Source: Mesobacillus jeotgali (GTDB lineage Bacteria; Bacillota; Bacilli; Bacillales; Cytobacillaceae). From it: a DNA stretch of 64,000 nucleotides. The notes beneath the pieces were generated by a model. It was not told the origin of the DNA. It saw nothing but the letters and a program-made list of their open reading frames with translations, and did not search any database. The stretch is taken from positions 4,148,001-4,212,000 of the forward strand of contig NZ_CP109811.1 of the NCBI RefSeq assembly GCF_014856545.2. Direction: 5' to 3'. Both the position numbers and the translations under genes were made by a program. Positions 56,601 to 64,000 of the stretch are shown here, in pieces. Position 1 is the first letter of the stretch. Each line of letters begins with the position of its first letter.

Positions 56601-56816
56601 TTAATCTCTAACCCTGGCCTTTCTTATCAAAAAATAGCCAATTACATAATATATAAATGCAGACCCAAGTATAAATAGTCTGTACTCAAGCAATTGACCT
56701 TTCCCTGCATAATATTCTCCATCAATAACGGATGTAAGGAACATCCCCCCGAAAACAACCAATCCGATGATAATAAACACTTTCTTGCTGCTGAAGGGTT
56801 GGTACTCTTTTGGCAT
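56601..56816 (-). CDS. Small two-segment membrane protein
   Basis: A 71-residue protein with two predicted membrane segments and a basic C terminus (LIRKARVRD). RBS GGAGG lies seven bases before the ATG. I do not recognise the family. It stands alone on the minus strand. Confidence 0.65.
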   Translation of the reverse strand: MPKEYQPFSSKKVFIIIGLVVFGGMFLTSVIDGEYYAGKGQLLEYRLFILGSAFIYYVIGYFLIRKARVRD

Positions 56817-57172
56817 TTTTCATCCTCCTATCCATTCTTTATAATTAATGAAAAAAAGCTTGGTATTAAGGCAAATTTGAAATACTCAACCATTTCTACA
56901 AATACTGTACCTTTGAGGATTACGTCCTCAACAATTAAACTCCTCTGTACCCTAGTAGCTTATAGTGATATATTTTTACGCATTAATTATATACCATTAC
57001 AGTATAGAACCAAAACAGAGTAAGAAAGGCCATCGTATGAGTACGACGGCCTTTCTTACTTGGGTAGGGACTTATATTCAAAAGGGGGTTTGATGTCCTA
57101 GCTATTTTAGAATAATATATGATTTTGCAGATATTATGCAAAAGGCATTACGAATATATTACATTTTTTCAT
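56817..57172. other. Intergenic region containing the ctaG terminator
   Basis: About 350 AT-rich bases. Apart from the terminator at 57022-57057 and the promoter that the small gene needs, I see nothing in it. Confidence 0.4.
57022..57057. terminator. Terminator downstream of ctaG
   Basis: AAGAAAGGCC-AT-CGTA pairs with TACG-AC-GGCCTTTCTT around TGAG, a 14-bp stem with one interior mismatch pair. Confidence 0.85.
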
Positions 57173-58009
57173 TCACAATTCCCTCAAATTATTCAAATAC
57201 TCTTCTTCATATTCTCCTAGTTTGTTTTCCAATTCATCATTCTTTTGATCCTTTGACCAGGCAAAGAAGATGAAGCCAATGACTGTCCCATATATGATTT
57301 CCTGGATGAACTTCATGAATGCGCCACCTGCTTGCTGGTCATCTAATGGGCCAATTCCAAATAATTGCGGTGCTTGCATATATGAAGTATATAGCAGGTC
57401 TTTTGAGAAAATGATTAGCGCACATGCCGGAGTGAGCAGGATGCCCATCACGCATATATAGGCTATTTTATATAACGGCTTCATCGTTCCCTTGAATTCC
57501 GCCGGAGAGACGACTGGCCACCACATAATTAGGGCCAGGACAAATAAAACAAATGTCGATAAACCCATGAAAAAGGAGTTGGTCATTAAATAATCAAAAA
57601 TAAATGGAACATGGTAAAAAGAAAAAATTCCATTAAAAAGCAAAACCGCAATTACGGGTTTGGTTAAGAATCGTATTGAGCTTTGTAATACACCAACCCT
57701 GTTCAAAACTTCTCCCAGTTTTCTTTTTGGAAGACCATAAAGCAATAACGGCGGAACTGCTAGGTAAATGATCGATTGGATGACCATATGGACAGAAAAA
57801 AGATAATGGCCAATACTATATACAGGAGTCCCCATTGCTATAGCAAATAAGGCTAATCCAGTGTAGAATGAGCCTTTTTGCTTTTGCGTTAACTCCATTT
57901 TAATAGCTTGTTGTTTCCGTTGATAGTAAATGCCAACAGCAAAGCACCCAAGCAAAAGCAATATATTCCATTCATAAATAATTCCACTAATCGGGTTATG
58001 TTCCATCAT
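57173..58009 (-). CDS. ctaG: Cytochrome c oxidase assembly factor CtaG
   Basis: CtaG is needed for copper insertion into caa3-type oxidase in B. subtilis. The 278-residue protein has about seven membrane segments with family residues in YSIGHYLFSVHMVIQSIIYLAVPPLLLYGLP (near 64-94) and WWPVVSP (near 168). The charged C-terminal tail faces the cytoplasm. It lies 6 kb from the qox operon, with a 32-residue membrane gene just upstream. Confidence 0.9.
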   Translation of the reverse strand: MMEHNPISGIIYEWNILLLLGCFAVGIYYQRKQQAIKMELTQKQKGSFYTGLALFAIAMGTPVYSIGHYLFSVHMVIQSIIYLAVPPLLLYGLPKRKLGEVLNRVGVLQSSIRFLTKPVIAVLLFNGIFSFYHVPFIFDYLMTNSFFMGLSTFVLFVLALIMWWPVVSPAEFKGTMKPLYKIAYICVMGILLTPACALIIFSKDLLYTSYMQAPQLFGIGPLDDQQAGGAFMKFIQEIIYGTVIGFIFFAWSKDQKNDELENKLGEYEEEYLNNLREL

Positions 58010-58042
58010 TACAATTCGATTCCCCTTTGTTTCTGATCCAAT

Positions 58043-58141
58043 CTAGCGCTTTCCCTTTTTATATGCTTTATAAAGAAAGATGCCGTAAACAATTGAAAGC
58101 GTAATAAGCACGACAATCAACAGTATAAACATTTGCATCAT
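58043..58141 (-). CDS. 32-residue single-span membrane protein
   Basis: GGGGTGATAAA precedes ATGATG at 58141. The frame encodes one hydrophobic helix (MFILLIVVLITLSIVYGIFLY) with a basic tail KAYKKGKR and ends with TAG at 58043. Strong ribosome site, helix plus basic tail, and its place 34 bp upstream of ctaG support a real small gene. Function unknown; an oxidase assembly or accessory role is a guess. Confidence 0.65.
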   Translation of the reverse strand: MMQMFILLIVVLITLSIVYGIFLYKAYKKGKR

Positions 58142-58324
58142 TTTATCACCCCTTCAGTTTCTACTGTCCAAAACAGGTTCGAGTTTTCATTTTAATTTTG
58201 ATATAGTGCAGTAGTCAGTTCTCAACTTCCTATTTTTGGATTTTAGTATAAAAATTATGAAGAAAATAGAAAATGTGCAGTCTTCTATCATACTAGTAAT
58301 AAACATTCACATTACGACAATAAA

Positions 58325-58354
58325 CTCCCTAACCGGTTAGGATTGGACAGGGAG
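58325..58354 (-). terminator. Terminator of prsA
   Basis: CTCCCT pairs with AGGGAG; an inner palindrome CCTAACCGGTTAGG offers an alternative stem. The minus strand continues TTTATTG. Confidence 0.7.
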
Positions 58355-58379
58355 CTGATTGATTATGGCAAGTTTCGGA

Positions 58380-59234
58380 TCAACTATCGGCCAGAATACC
58401 TTTCAAGTCTTTGTCCTTCACAACTAATCCAGCATCTTTTAGTTCCTTTTGCAAAATATCCTGTGCTTTAGATTGGTCAATTTTCGAAAGTTTCAATTGA
58501 TATTCTAACTCTTTTGCCATCGCATCAAAGGATTTTTTTTCTTTTCTATCAGTTAGCTCAATGATGTGATACCCTAATGAGGACTTAACGGGATCGCTAA
58601 CTTGTCTTACTTCTAATGAATAAGCTGCTTTCTCGAACGCAGGATCCATTTTTCCAATTCCAAACCAGCCAAGATCCCCACCACTTTCTGCTGAAGACTT
58701 GTCGGTGGAATATTCTTTTGCTAACTTCTCAAACTTATCACCATTTGCCAATTTACTTTTAACTTCATTCGCGGTCTTCTCATCCTTTACCAGAATATGT
58801 CTTGCTTTGATTTCTGGCTTGTAGGCATCATAGCTCTTCTTAATTTCCTGATCAGTGACTTTTATATCTTTAATTAGAGCCTTTTCCATTAAGAGTTGAC
58901 TTTTCAGCACTTCTTTCAACTCATTTTCATCCTTTATACCATTTTGCATTAGTACCATTTCAAAGTTTTCACCCGTCTGGTCCTTGATTTCCTTCAATTT
59001 TCCACTTACTTCCTTATCACTTACCTTGTATTTGTTAGCAAGGACTTTTTTATAGACAAGGTCTTGCAATACTTGTTCTCCATATTTACCTTTCATGGAT
59101 TCGTACAATTCTTCCTTAGTAATATTTCCGGCTTCTGTTTGTACAATCACCTCGGAGTTTGCGGGACCTGTGGAACAAGCACTTAAACTGATTATTCCTG
59201 CAGCCAACGAAATGCCAACTAGTGTTTTCTTCAT
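58380..59234 (-). CDS. prsA: Foldase lipoprotein PrsA, parvulin-type
   Basis: PrsA is a lipoprotein that helps exported proteins fold at the membrane-wall interface. The 284-residue protein has a signal peptide with lipobox LSAC (Cys near 20), a SurA-like N-terminal domain and a parvulin domain (about 132-222) with ARHILVKDEKTANEVKSKL, SGGDLGWFGIGKMDPAFE and LGYHIIEL. It probably serves the secreted proteases in this window, among others. It diverges from the PrsW-like gene. Confidence 0.93.
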   Translation of the reverse strand: MKKTLVGISLAAGIISLSACSTGPANSEVIVQTEAGNITKEELYESMKGKYGEQVLQDLVYKKVLANKYKVSDKEVSGKLKEIKDQTGENFEMVLMQNGIKDENELKEVLKSQLLMEKALIKDIKVTDQEIKKSYDAYKPEIKARHILVKDEKTANEVKSKLANGDKFEKLAKEYSTDKSSAESGGDLGWFGIGKMDPAFEKAAYSLEVRQVSDPVKSSLGYHIIELTDRKEKKSFDAMAKELEYQLKLSKIDQSKAQDILQKELKDAGLVVKDKDLKGILADS

Positions 59235-59423
59235 TTAAATACACCTCTAAGTAGTTTAATAGTTAATGTAAGTTACTGCATGATGATTCGAAAATGAATT
59301 ACCTTTAATGCTTATATGCTCATATATGCATTATGTTATACTAATCATTATAGGTCAAGTTGTTTATTGATCTTTTTAAAGCGTTTGAATGATTCAAATC
59401 TATAAAAATATCGGGAGGATGTA

Positions 59424-60065
59424 TTGTTGCTCGCTACTATTGCTGCAGGCCTGGCACCGGGATTAGCGCTATTATGTTACTTATATTTAAAAGATAGATA
59501 TGATCAAGAGCCATTATCGGTAGTGGCTAAAGTATTCTTTTCAGGTGCCTTGTTAGTTTTCCCGATCATGTTTATTCATTACGTTTTGGATACAGAAGAC
59601 TTGATACCCAGTTCAATTATTGAATCGTTTATTACCGTTGGCTTACTTGAGGAATTTTTCAAATGGTTCATTTTGTACAACATGGTATACAGCCACTTGG
59701 CATTTGACAAACCTTATGACGGTATTATATATAGTTCGGCTGTTTCTCTTGGGTTCGCTTCTGCGGAGAATATCCTTTACCTGTTTGCTAATGGATTGGA
59801 ACTCGCATATAGCCGTGCACTATTACCCGTTTCAAGTCATGCAATATTTGGAATTATCATGGGCTACTATTTTGGGAAAGCGAAATTCTCAAGTAGCCCG
59901 CCCCTTAGGTGGATAGTCCTGTCCCTGATCATACCCACACTACTTCATGGAGGATATACATACATCCTTCTTACAGTAGAAGATTGGCTGCTGCCTATTG
60001 TCTTTTACATGGCTTTCCTCTGGTTTTTAGGGATTAGGAAGTTTAGGCTAGCAACATTAGCCTAA
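59424..60065 (+). CDS. PrsW family intramembrane protease
   Basis: A 213-residue membrane protein with about seven segments. The PrsW/CAAX-type motifs are EEFFKW (near 71), GFASAENILYL (near 104) and SSHAIFGIIMGYYFG (near 130), with a final LLHGGYTY (near 172). B. subtilis PrsW cuts RsiW to release SigW; here the substrate is unknown. The start is TTG at 59424 after GGGAGGATG. Confidence 0.88.
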   Translation: MLLATIAAGLAPGLALLCYLYLKDRYDQEPLSVVAKVFFSGALLVFPIMFIHYVLDTEDLIPSSIIESFITVGLLEEFFKWFILYNMVYSHLAFDKPYDGIIYSSAVSLGFASAENILYLFANGLELAYSRALLPVSSHAIFGIIMGYYFGKAKFSSSPPLRWIVLSLIIPTLLHGGYTYILLTVEDWLLPIVFYMAFLWFLGIRKFRLATLA

Positions 60066-60093
60066 AAAAATCACCATGTTTATTAGATTAGAA

Positions 60094-60126
60094 AGGCTCC
60101 TTCATTACTGAAGGGGCCTATTTTTA
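60094..60126 (+). terminator. Terminator of the PrsW-type gene
   Basis: AGGCTCCTTC pairs with GAAGGGGCCT around ATTACT, followed by ATTTTTA. Confidence 0.8.
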
Positions 60127-60275
60127 ATAGAGTACATGTTCAAGACCTTCTAACAAAACATAGTATGTCGGCCGCTTTATAAGTTAATGAATTGCTTGGT
60201 TTGAATCGCATTCGTGAACAAATTTGACAATTTAGTGAATATTTTGAATAATATGTACAAAGGTGGTGAAATGAA

Positions 60276-60512
60276 ATGACGAATGAAAAAATTCTTCAGA
60301 CAGTTAAATTGCTGGGTGGAACCCTTCTTTGTATTGGAATATCGACTTTTCTCACAGGTCTTTTCGTAAGTAAAGGCGAAATTCTGGCAGCAATTGGAGC
60401 AGGCACGATTGTGGGTGCCGTTTTCATCTTCCTGATGGGGATCTTTTTTGTTGCTTCAGGAGAGGTATTGGAAAAAACACAACATAAGAATAAAAAAAGA
60501 GCGCCATTTTAG
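60276..60512 (+). CDS. Small two-segment membrane protein
   Basis: A 78-residue protein with two predicted membrane helices and a basic C terminus (KTQHKNKKRAPF). AAAGGTGGTG precedes the ATG. I do not recognise the family. Its stop codon is 21 bp from that of qoxD on the other strand. Confidence 0.65.
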   Translation: MTNEKILQTVKLLGGTLLCIGISTFLTGLFVSKGEILAAIGAGTIVGAVFIFLMGIFFVASGEVLEKTQHKNKKRAPF

Positions 60513-60533
60513 ACGCCCCGTTGATTAACACAT

Positions 60534-60818
60534 TTATTCATAACCCCATATCAGGGTAAGCAATGAACCAAAGATGGTAACTAAAGCAATGAAAACTGCG
60601 TAATAAATATTGGTGTAAATGGACGGTTTATCTTCGCTTTCACCAGCGTGCATAAACACAACCAACTGCACCGCCGCCTGGATGAAGGCTGTCACCAGCA
60701 GAATGGACATTCCAATGGTATAAGACAGATCCATGAAATAAACAGCAAGAGCCACTGCAGTGAGGATTAAAGAAAATACAAACCCCATTACTTGTTTTAA
60801 AGGAAATAAATCTTTCAT
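60534..60818 (-). CDS. qoxD: Cytochrome aa3 quinol oxidase subunit IV
   Basis: A 94-residue membrane subunit with three predicted helices and the subunit IV motif GFVFSLILTAVALAVYFM, then LLVTAFIQAAVQLVVFMH. It is last in the qoxABCD order. It helps stabilise the oxidase complex. Confidence 0.93.
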   Translation of the reverse strand: MKDLFPLKQVMGFVFSLILTAVALAVYFMDLSYTIGMSILLVTAFIQAAVQLVVFMHAGESEDKPSIYTNIYYAVFIALVTIFGSLLTLIWGYE

Positions 60819-60820
60819 GT

Positions 60821-61417
60821 TTACATCATTCCTTTCAAGTAGACGAAGCTGAAGATAAATATCCAGACCACATCTAGGAAGTGCCAGTACAACGAAAATA
60901 TGAACGATTTATTGGCTGTTTCAGGCGTAAGACCTCGTTTCTTGATTTGCATAATGATCGCAAGACCCCAGAACAAACCAAACGTTACGTGTGCACCGTG
61001 TGTACCCAATGTAGTAAATAACGCAGCTGAAAAACCGCTAGTCTGCAGTGTCAGACCTTCATGGATATATTGTACAAATTCATAAATCTCCAAACCTATG
61101 AATCCCAGTCCTAGAATAAGAGTAATGATGAAGAAATTGATCATCGCTTTTACTCTGCCAATCCTCATAGCATGAATTCCTAAGCCAATTGTGAAACTGC
61201 TAGTCAAAAGTAATAGAGTTTGAATAATCAGGGTCGGAGCTTTAAACACTTCTTCCCCGCTTGGGCCGCTTCCGGTTCGGTCCACTAAAATAAAGTATGC
61301 AGCGAAAAGCGTTGCAAACAGGGCTATTTCCGCCCCCAGGAAAATCCAAAAACCTAAGATTTTCAACCTATTTTCTTCTGTACTATATTCAAGCGGGAGT
61401 GATTGATCGATTTTCAT
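60821..61417 (-). CDS. qoxC: Cytochrome aa3 quinol oxidase subunit III
   Basis: A 198-residue membrane subunit with five helices. It has GFWIFLGAEIALFATLFAAYFIL (near 26-48) and LGTHGAHVTFGLFWGLAI (near 140-157), typical of heme-copper oxidase subunit III. It lies 2 bp downstream of qoxB. Confidence 0.95.
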   Translation of the reverse strand: MKIDQSLPLEYSTEENRLKILGFWIFLGAEIALFATLFAAYFILVDRTGSGPSGEEVFKAPTLIIQTLLLLTSSFTIGLGIHAMRIGRVKAMINFFIITLILGLGFIGLEIYEFVQYIHEGLTLQTSGFSAALFTTLGTHGAHVTFGLFWGLAIIMQIKKRGLTPETANKSFIFSLYWHFLDVVWIFIFSFVYLKGMM

Positions 61418-61419
61418 TT

Positions 61420-63363
61420 TCAGATACCTCCCAATTTCTTTTCAGTTTCTTTGATTTCCTTAACGGAAATGTAGTGGCCATGGTCCTTCTCGAAAGAACG
61501 GTATAACATACAACCAAATATCCCTAATACAGAAAGAATAGCTAGTGTCCACATGCTGAATACCATCGCGAATCCAAATACAAAGAAGAAAGCACTCAGA
61601 ACAAAAGGCAACCCACTGTTATTTGGCATATGAATCTTCTTGTACTCACCCGGGAACAAGTCATGACCGTTTTTCTTTGCATCCCAGAACGCCTCAGATG
61701 AGTTCACATGAGGCACAATCGCAAAATTGTACTCCGGTACCGGACTGTGAGTAGCCCATTCAAGAGACCTTGCATCCCATGGATCAGATCCGATATTTCG
61801 AGGTGCATAGCGAGTGCTGTAATAGATATTGTATACAATCAGAGCAAATCCTATGGCGAGACCTATTGCTCCAATAAAGGAAAGTCCATTCCAAATTCCA
61901 TATCCTGTCGACTCAGAATAGGTATACATGCGACGCGCTTGTCCGTCAAGACCAGAAATAAACATCGGGAAAAATGTCAAACAGACACTAATCGCGATGA
62001 ACCAAAACGACCATTTTCCGATGCGTTCATTCAACATGAAACCAAAAATCTTCGGCCACCAGTATGTCATTCCCGCGATCATCGCGAATACTACACCTGG
62101 GATGATAACCAGATGGAAATGGGCCACAAGGAACATCGTATTATGATACTGGTAATCCGCACTAGCCATGCCAAGCATGACGCCTGTTACTCCACCGATT
62201 GTAAAAATCGGGATAAAGCCAAGGGAGTATAACATAGGAACCGTAAACCTGATTTTTCCTTTCCACAGTGTAAGAAGCCAGTTAAAGATCTTAACCCCTG
62301 TAGGAATTGCAATTGCCATAGTCGTTATCGAAAAAATACTATTCACAAGGGCACCCTGTCCCATCGTGAAGAAATGATGGACCCAGACGACAAAGGACAA
62401 TGCCGAGATCGCCACAATCGAAACGACCATAGACTTGTATCCATATAGATTTCGGCGGGCGAAAGTCGGAATGATTTCACTGTAGATCCCGAATGCTGGC
62501 AGGATTAAAATATAGACCTCTGGATGGCCCCAGACCCAGAAAAAGTTGGCCCACAGCATATCCATGCCGCCATTTGTTGTCGTAAAGAAGTTGGTCCCAA
62601 ATAAACGATCCATTGTTCCCATCGCCAATGCCACTGTTAATACCGGGAAAGCGAAAACAATTATTACATTGGTAATCAGTGCTGTCCATGTAAACATCGG
62701 CATCTTCATTAACTTCATACCTGGCGCTCTCATTTTTAAAATGGTAACAATGAAGTTAATACCTGTGATTAAAGTACCAAGGCCTGCAATTTGAATTGCA
62801 AGCATATAATAGTTCGTTCCTACTGATGGACTGAATTCATTTCCAGCGAGAGGGAAATACGATGTCCAGCCTGAATCAGGAGAACCACCTACCACGAAAG
62901 AAATGTTAAATAACATCGCTCCCATAAAATATAACCAGAAACTTAAAGCGTTCAACCGGGGAAAGGCAACATCACGTGCTCCAATCTGCAAAGGGACCAC
63001 AAAGTTCATTAAAGCCATGACGAAAGCCATAGCCATGAATAAAATCATCACTACTCCGTGTGTCGTAAAAACCTCATTATATTCCTGGGCATTCAGTAAT
63101 GTATTCTCAGGTATAGCAGTTTGAGCGCGCATCATCAAAGCGTCGACCCCGCCTCGGAATAACATCAGCAAAGCGGAAATGAGATACATGATGCCAATGC
63201 GTTTGTGGTCAACCGTTGTTAACCATTGCTGCCACAGATAGCCCCATTTTCTAAAATAGGTCAGCCCAGCTAAAATAGCTATAATTGTAAGACCAATGGC
63301 TACCATCGAAGCGTAAATCGTTGGGCTTGGATTCGGGACAATAAATCGATCAAAAAATTCCAT
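61420..63363 (-). CDS. qoxB: Cytochrome aa3 quinol oxidase subunit I
   Basis: The catalytic proton-pumping subunit that reduces oxygen to water. The 647-residue protein has 14 or so helices, the CuB ligands and His-Tyr link in [15 protein letters not shown] (near 280), HHFFTMG (near 330) and the heme ligands in [13 protein letters not shown] (near 415). RBS is AAAGGAG. It is second in the qox operon. Confidence 0.97.
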   Translation of the reverse strand: MEFFDRFIVPNPSPTIYASMVAIGLTIIAILAGLTYFRKWGYLWQQWLTTVDHKRIGIMYLISALLMLFRGGVDALMMRAQTAIPENTLLNAQEYNEVFTTHGVVMILFMAMAFVMALMNFVVPLQIGARDVAFPRLNALSFWLYFMGAMLFNISFVVGGSPDSGWTSYFPLAGNEFSPSVGTNYYMLAIQIAGLGTLITGINFIVTILKMRAPGMKLMKMPMFTWTALITNVIIVFAFPVLTVALAMGTMDRLFGTNFFTTTNGGMDMLWANFFWVWGHPEVYILILPAFGIYSEIIPTFARRNLYGYKSMVVSIVAISALSFVVWVHHFFTMGQGALVNSIFSITTMAIAIPTGVKIFNWLLTLWKGKIRFTVPMLYSLGFIPIFTIGGVTGVMLGMASADYQYHNTMFLVAHFHLVIIPGVVFAMIAGMTYWWPKIFGFMLNERIGKWSFWFIAISVCLTFFPMFISGLDGQARRMYTYSESTGYGIWNGLSFIGAIGLAIGFALIVYNIYYSTRYAPRNIGSDPWDARSLEWATHSPVPEYNFAIVPHVNSSEAFWDAKKNGHDLFPGEYKKIHMPNNSGLPFVLSAFFFVFGFAMVFSMWTLAILSVLGIFGCMLYRSFEKDHGHYISVKEIKETEKKLGGI

Positions 63364-63421
63364 ACTCCTGCAACTCCTTTCAAGAAGTTTTAAGTTGTTA
63401 TACTACCTTACTTATAATCTT

Positions 63422-64000
63422 CTAGTGATTCATATCCTCCATATCATTTTGATCCATTTCTCCATCAGGATTTTGTTTTTCATCACCATTATTATCCTTT
63501 TGAGTGCTTGCCGCTTCTTTTTTGTGATGGCCCTCTGGAGGTGGAGAGAAGGATAAATGTGTTCCTGTATAAGTTAATTGACCTAGATGGCTGGGTTTTA
63601 ACAGTTCATTGAATTTTTCTTCAGTTAATGGTTTAGCAGTTTTCTTGATCTCTTCTACCCATTTCTCGTATTCAGCCTGCTTCATAGCTGTTACATTAAA
63701 GCTTTGCTCTGCGAAACCAGAACCTGTAAAATTCGCATTCCTTCCGCCGTACTCACCAGGTACGTCTACAGCTAGATTTAACTTATTAACCATATCTGCC
63801 ATCGCATATTTTTGGCCCCCTAATTGAGGAATCCAAAAACTAGAAATCGGCCCATATGAATACAGACGGAACTCAATTGGTCTGTTCGTTGGGATAAAAA
63901 GATAGTTGACAGTTTCAATATTTTCTTCTGGATAGCTGAAATGCCATTTCCAATTTGAGGAAGCAGCATATATCACTAATGGTTTCTGATTTTCATAGCC
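63422..64000 (-). CDS. qoxA: Cytochrome aa3 quinol oxidase subunit II, partial
   Basis: The C-terminal part of subunit II; the frame stays open to the window edge (GYENQKPLVIYAASSNWKW), so the N terminus lies beyond it. The cupredoxin-like domain FRLYSYGPISSFWIPQLGGQKYAM lacks the CuA cysteines, which agrees with a quinol rather than cytochrome c oxidase. The C-terminal tail is rich in Asp, Glu, Asn and His. It is the first gene of qoxABCD. Confidence 0.93.
   Translation of the reverse strand, partial: GYENQKPLVIYAASSNWKWHFSYPEENIETVNYLFIPTNRPIEFRLYSYGPISSFWIPQLGGQKYAMADMVNKLNLAVDVPGEYGGRNANFTGSGFAEQSFNVTAMKQAEYEKWVEEIKKTAKPLTEEKFNELLKPSHLGQLTYTGTHLSFSPPPEGHHKKEAASTQKDNNGDEKQNPDGEMDQNDMEDMNH

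Overview
The window looks like chromosome from an aerobic, endospore-forming, low-GC Gram-positive bacterium of the Bacillaceae. Evidence is a GerA/GerB/GerC germinant receptor operon, a CwlC-like sporulation amidase, CsbA, MinJ, CtpB, PrsA, a qox quinol oxidase operon, a T-box leader and strong GGAGG-type ribosome binding sites. Gene order (trxB, TPR protein, his operon, yvoF-ppaX-yvoD-lgt-hprK, nagAB, yvlDCBA, uvrAB-csbA, minJ-ctpB) follows the B. subtilis yvc/yvo/yvl region. A Mesobacillus- or Cytobacillus-like genus is an inference, not shown. No rRNA, tRNA, CRISPR array, prophage or intact insertion sequence was seen.

Layout. 1-3.1 kb: trxB and a TPR protein (minus). 3.4-4.4 kb: an AT-rich NERD-domain gene (plus). 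4.4-11.2 kb: an eight-gene histidine operon hisZGDBHAF-IE (minus) with overlapping stop and start codons. 11.6-16 kb: yvoF, ppaX, yvoD, lgt, hprK (minus), divergent from nagAB (plus, 16.1-18.1 kb). 18.3-21.5 kb: a DUF2164 protein, a cell-wall amidase, then yvlABCD (envelope stress type proteins). 21.9-28.7 kb: uvrA, uvrB with a LexA box, csbA, and an EAL/HDOD protein. 28.9-35.7 kb: two tandem subtilisin-like proteases and a NarL-type two-component pair. 35.9-38.7 kb: two oligopeptide-type ABC permeases (one frameshifted) and two small membrane proteins. 38.8-44.7 kb: a MATE exporter, a scar of two copper-type gene remnants, a siroheme-type redox protein, and a PadR-FetAB-ChrA operon. 45-51.8 kb: isoaspartyl dipeptidase, a T-box-controlled amino-acid transporter, and the germination operon. 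51.8-56.3 kb: a diguanylate cyclase, a frameshifted minJ, and ctpB. 56.6-64 kb: ctaG with small membrane genes, prsA, a PrsW-type protease, and qoxDCB plus part of qoxA, which runs off the right edge.

Most of the window is conserved housekeeping sequence. The most unusual content lies between genes. Arrays of short cores at a regular 20-21 bp spacing, about two turns of B-DNA, occupy six intergenic gaps, and two of the core families each occur at two distant loci. Most sit just beyond a transcription terminator. I know of no described function for them. Other points of interest are a pair of back-to-back gene remnants that each keep their own terminator, two homopolymer frameshifts (permease and minJ), a CG-centred 20-bp palindrome found twice, a predicted phenylalanine T-box on an NSS transporter, and a NagR-type operator without a nagR gene in view.
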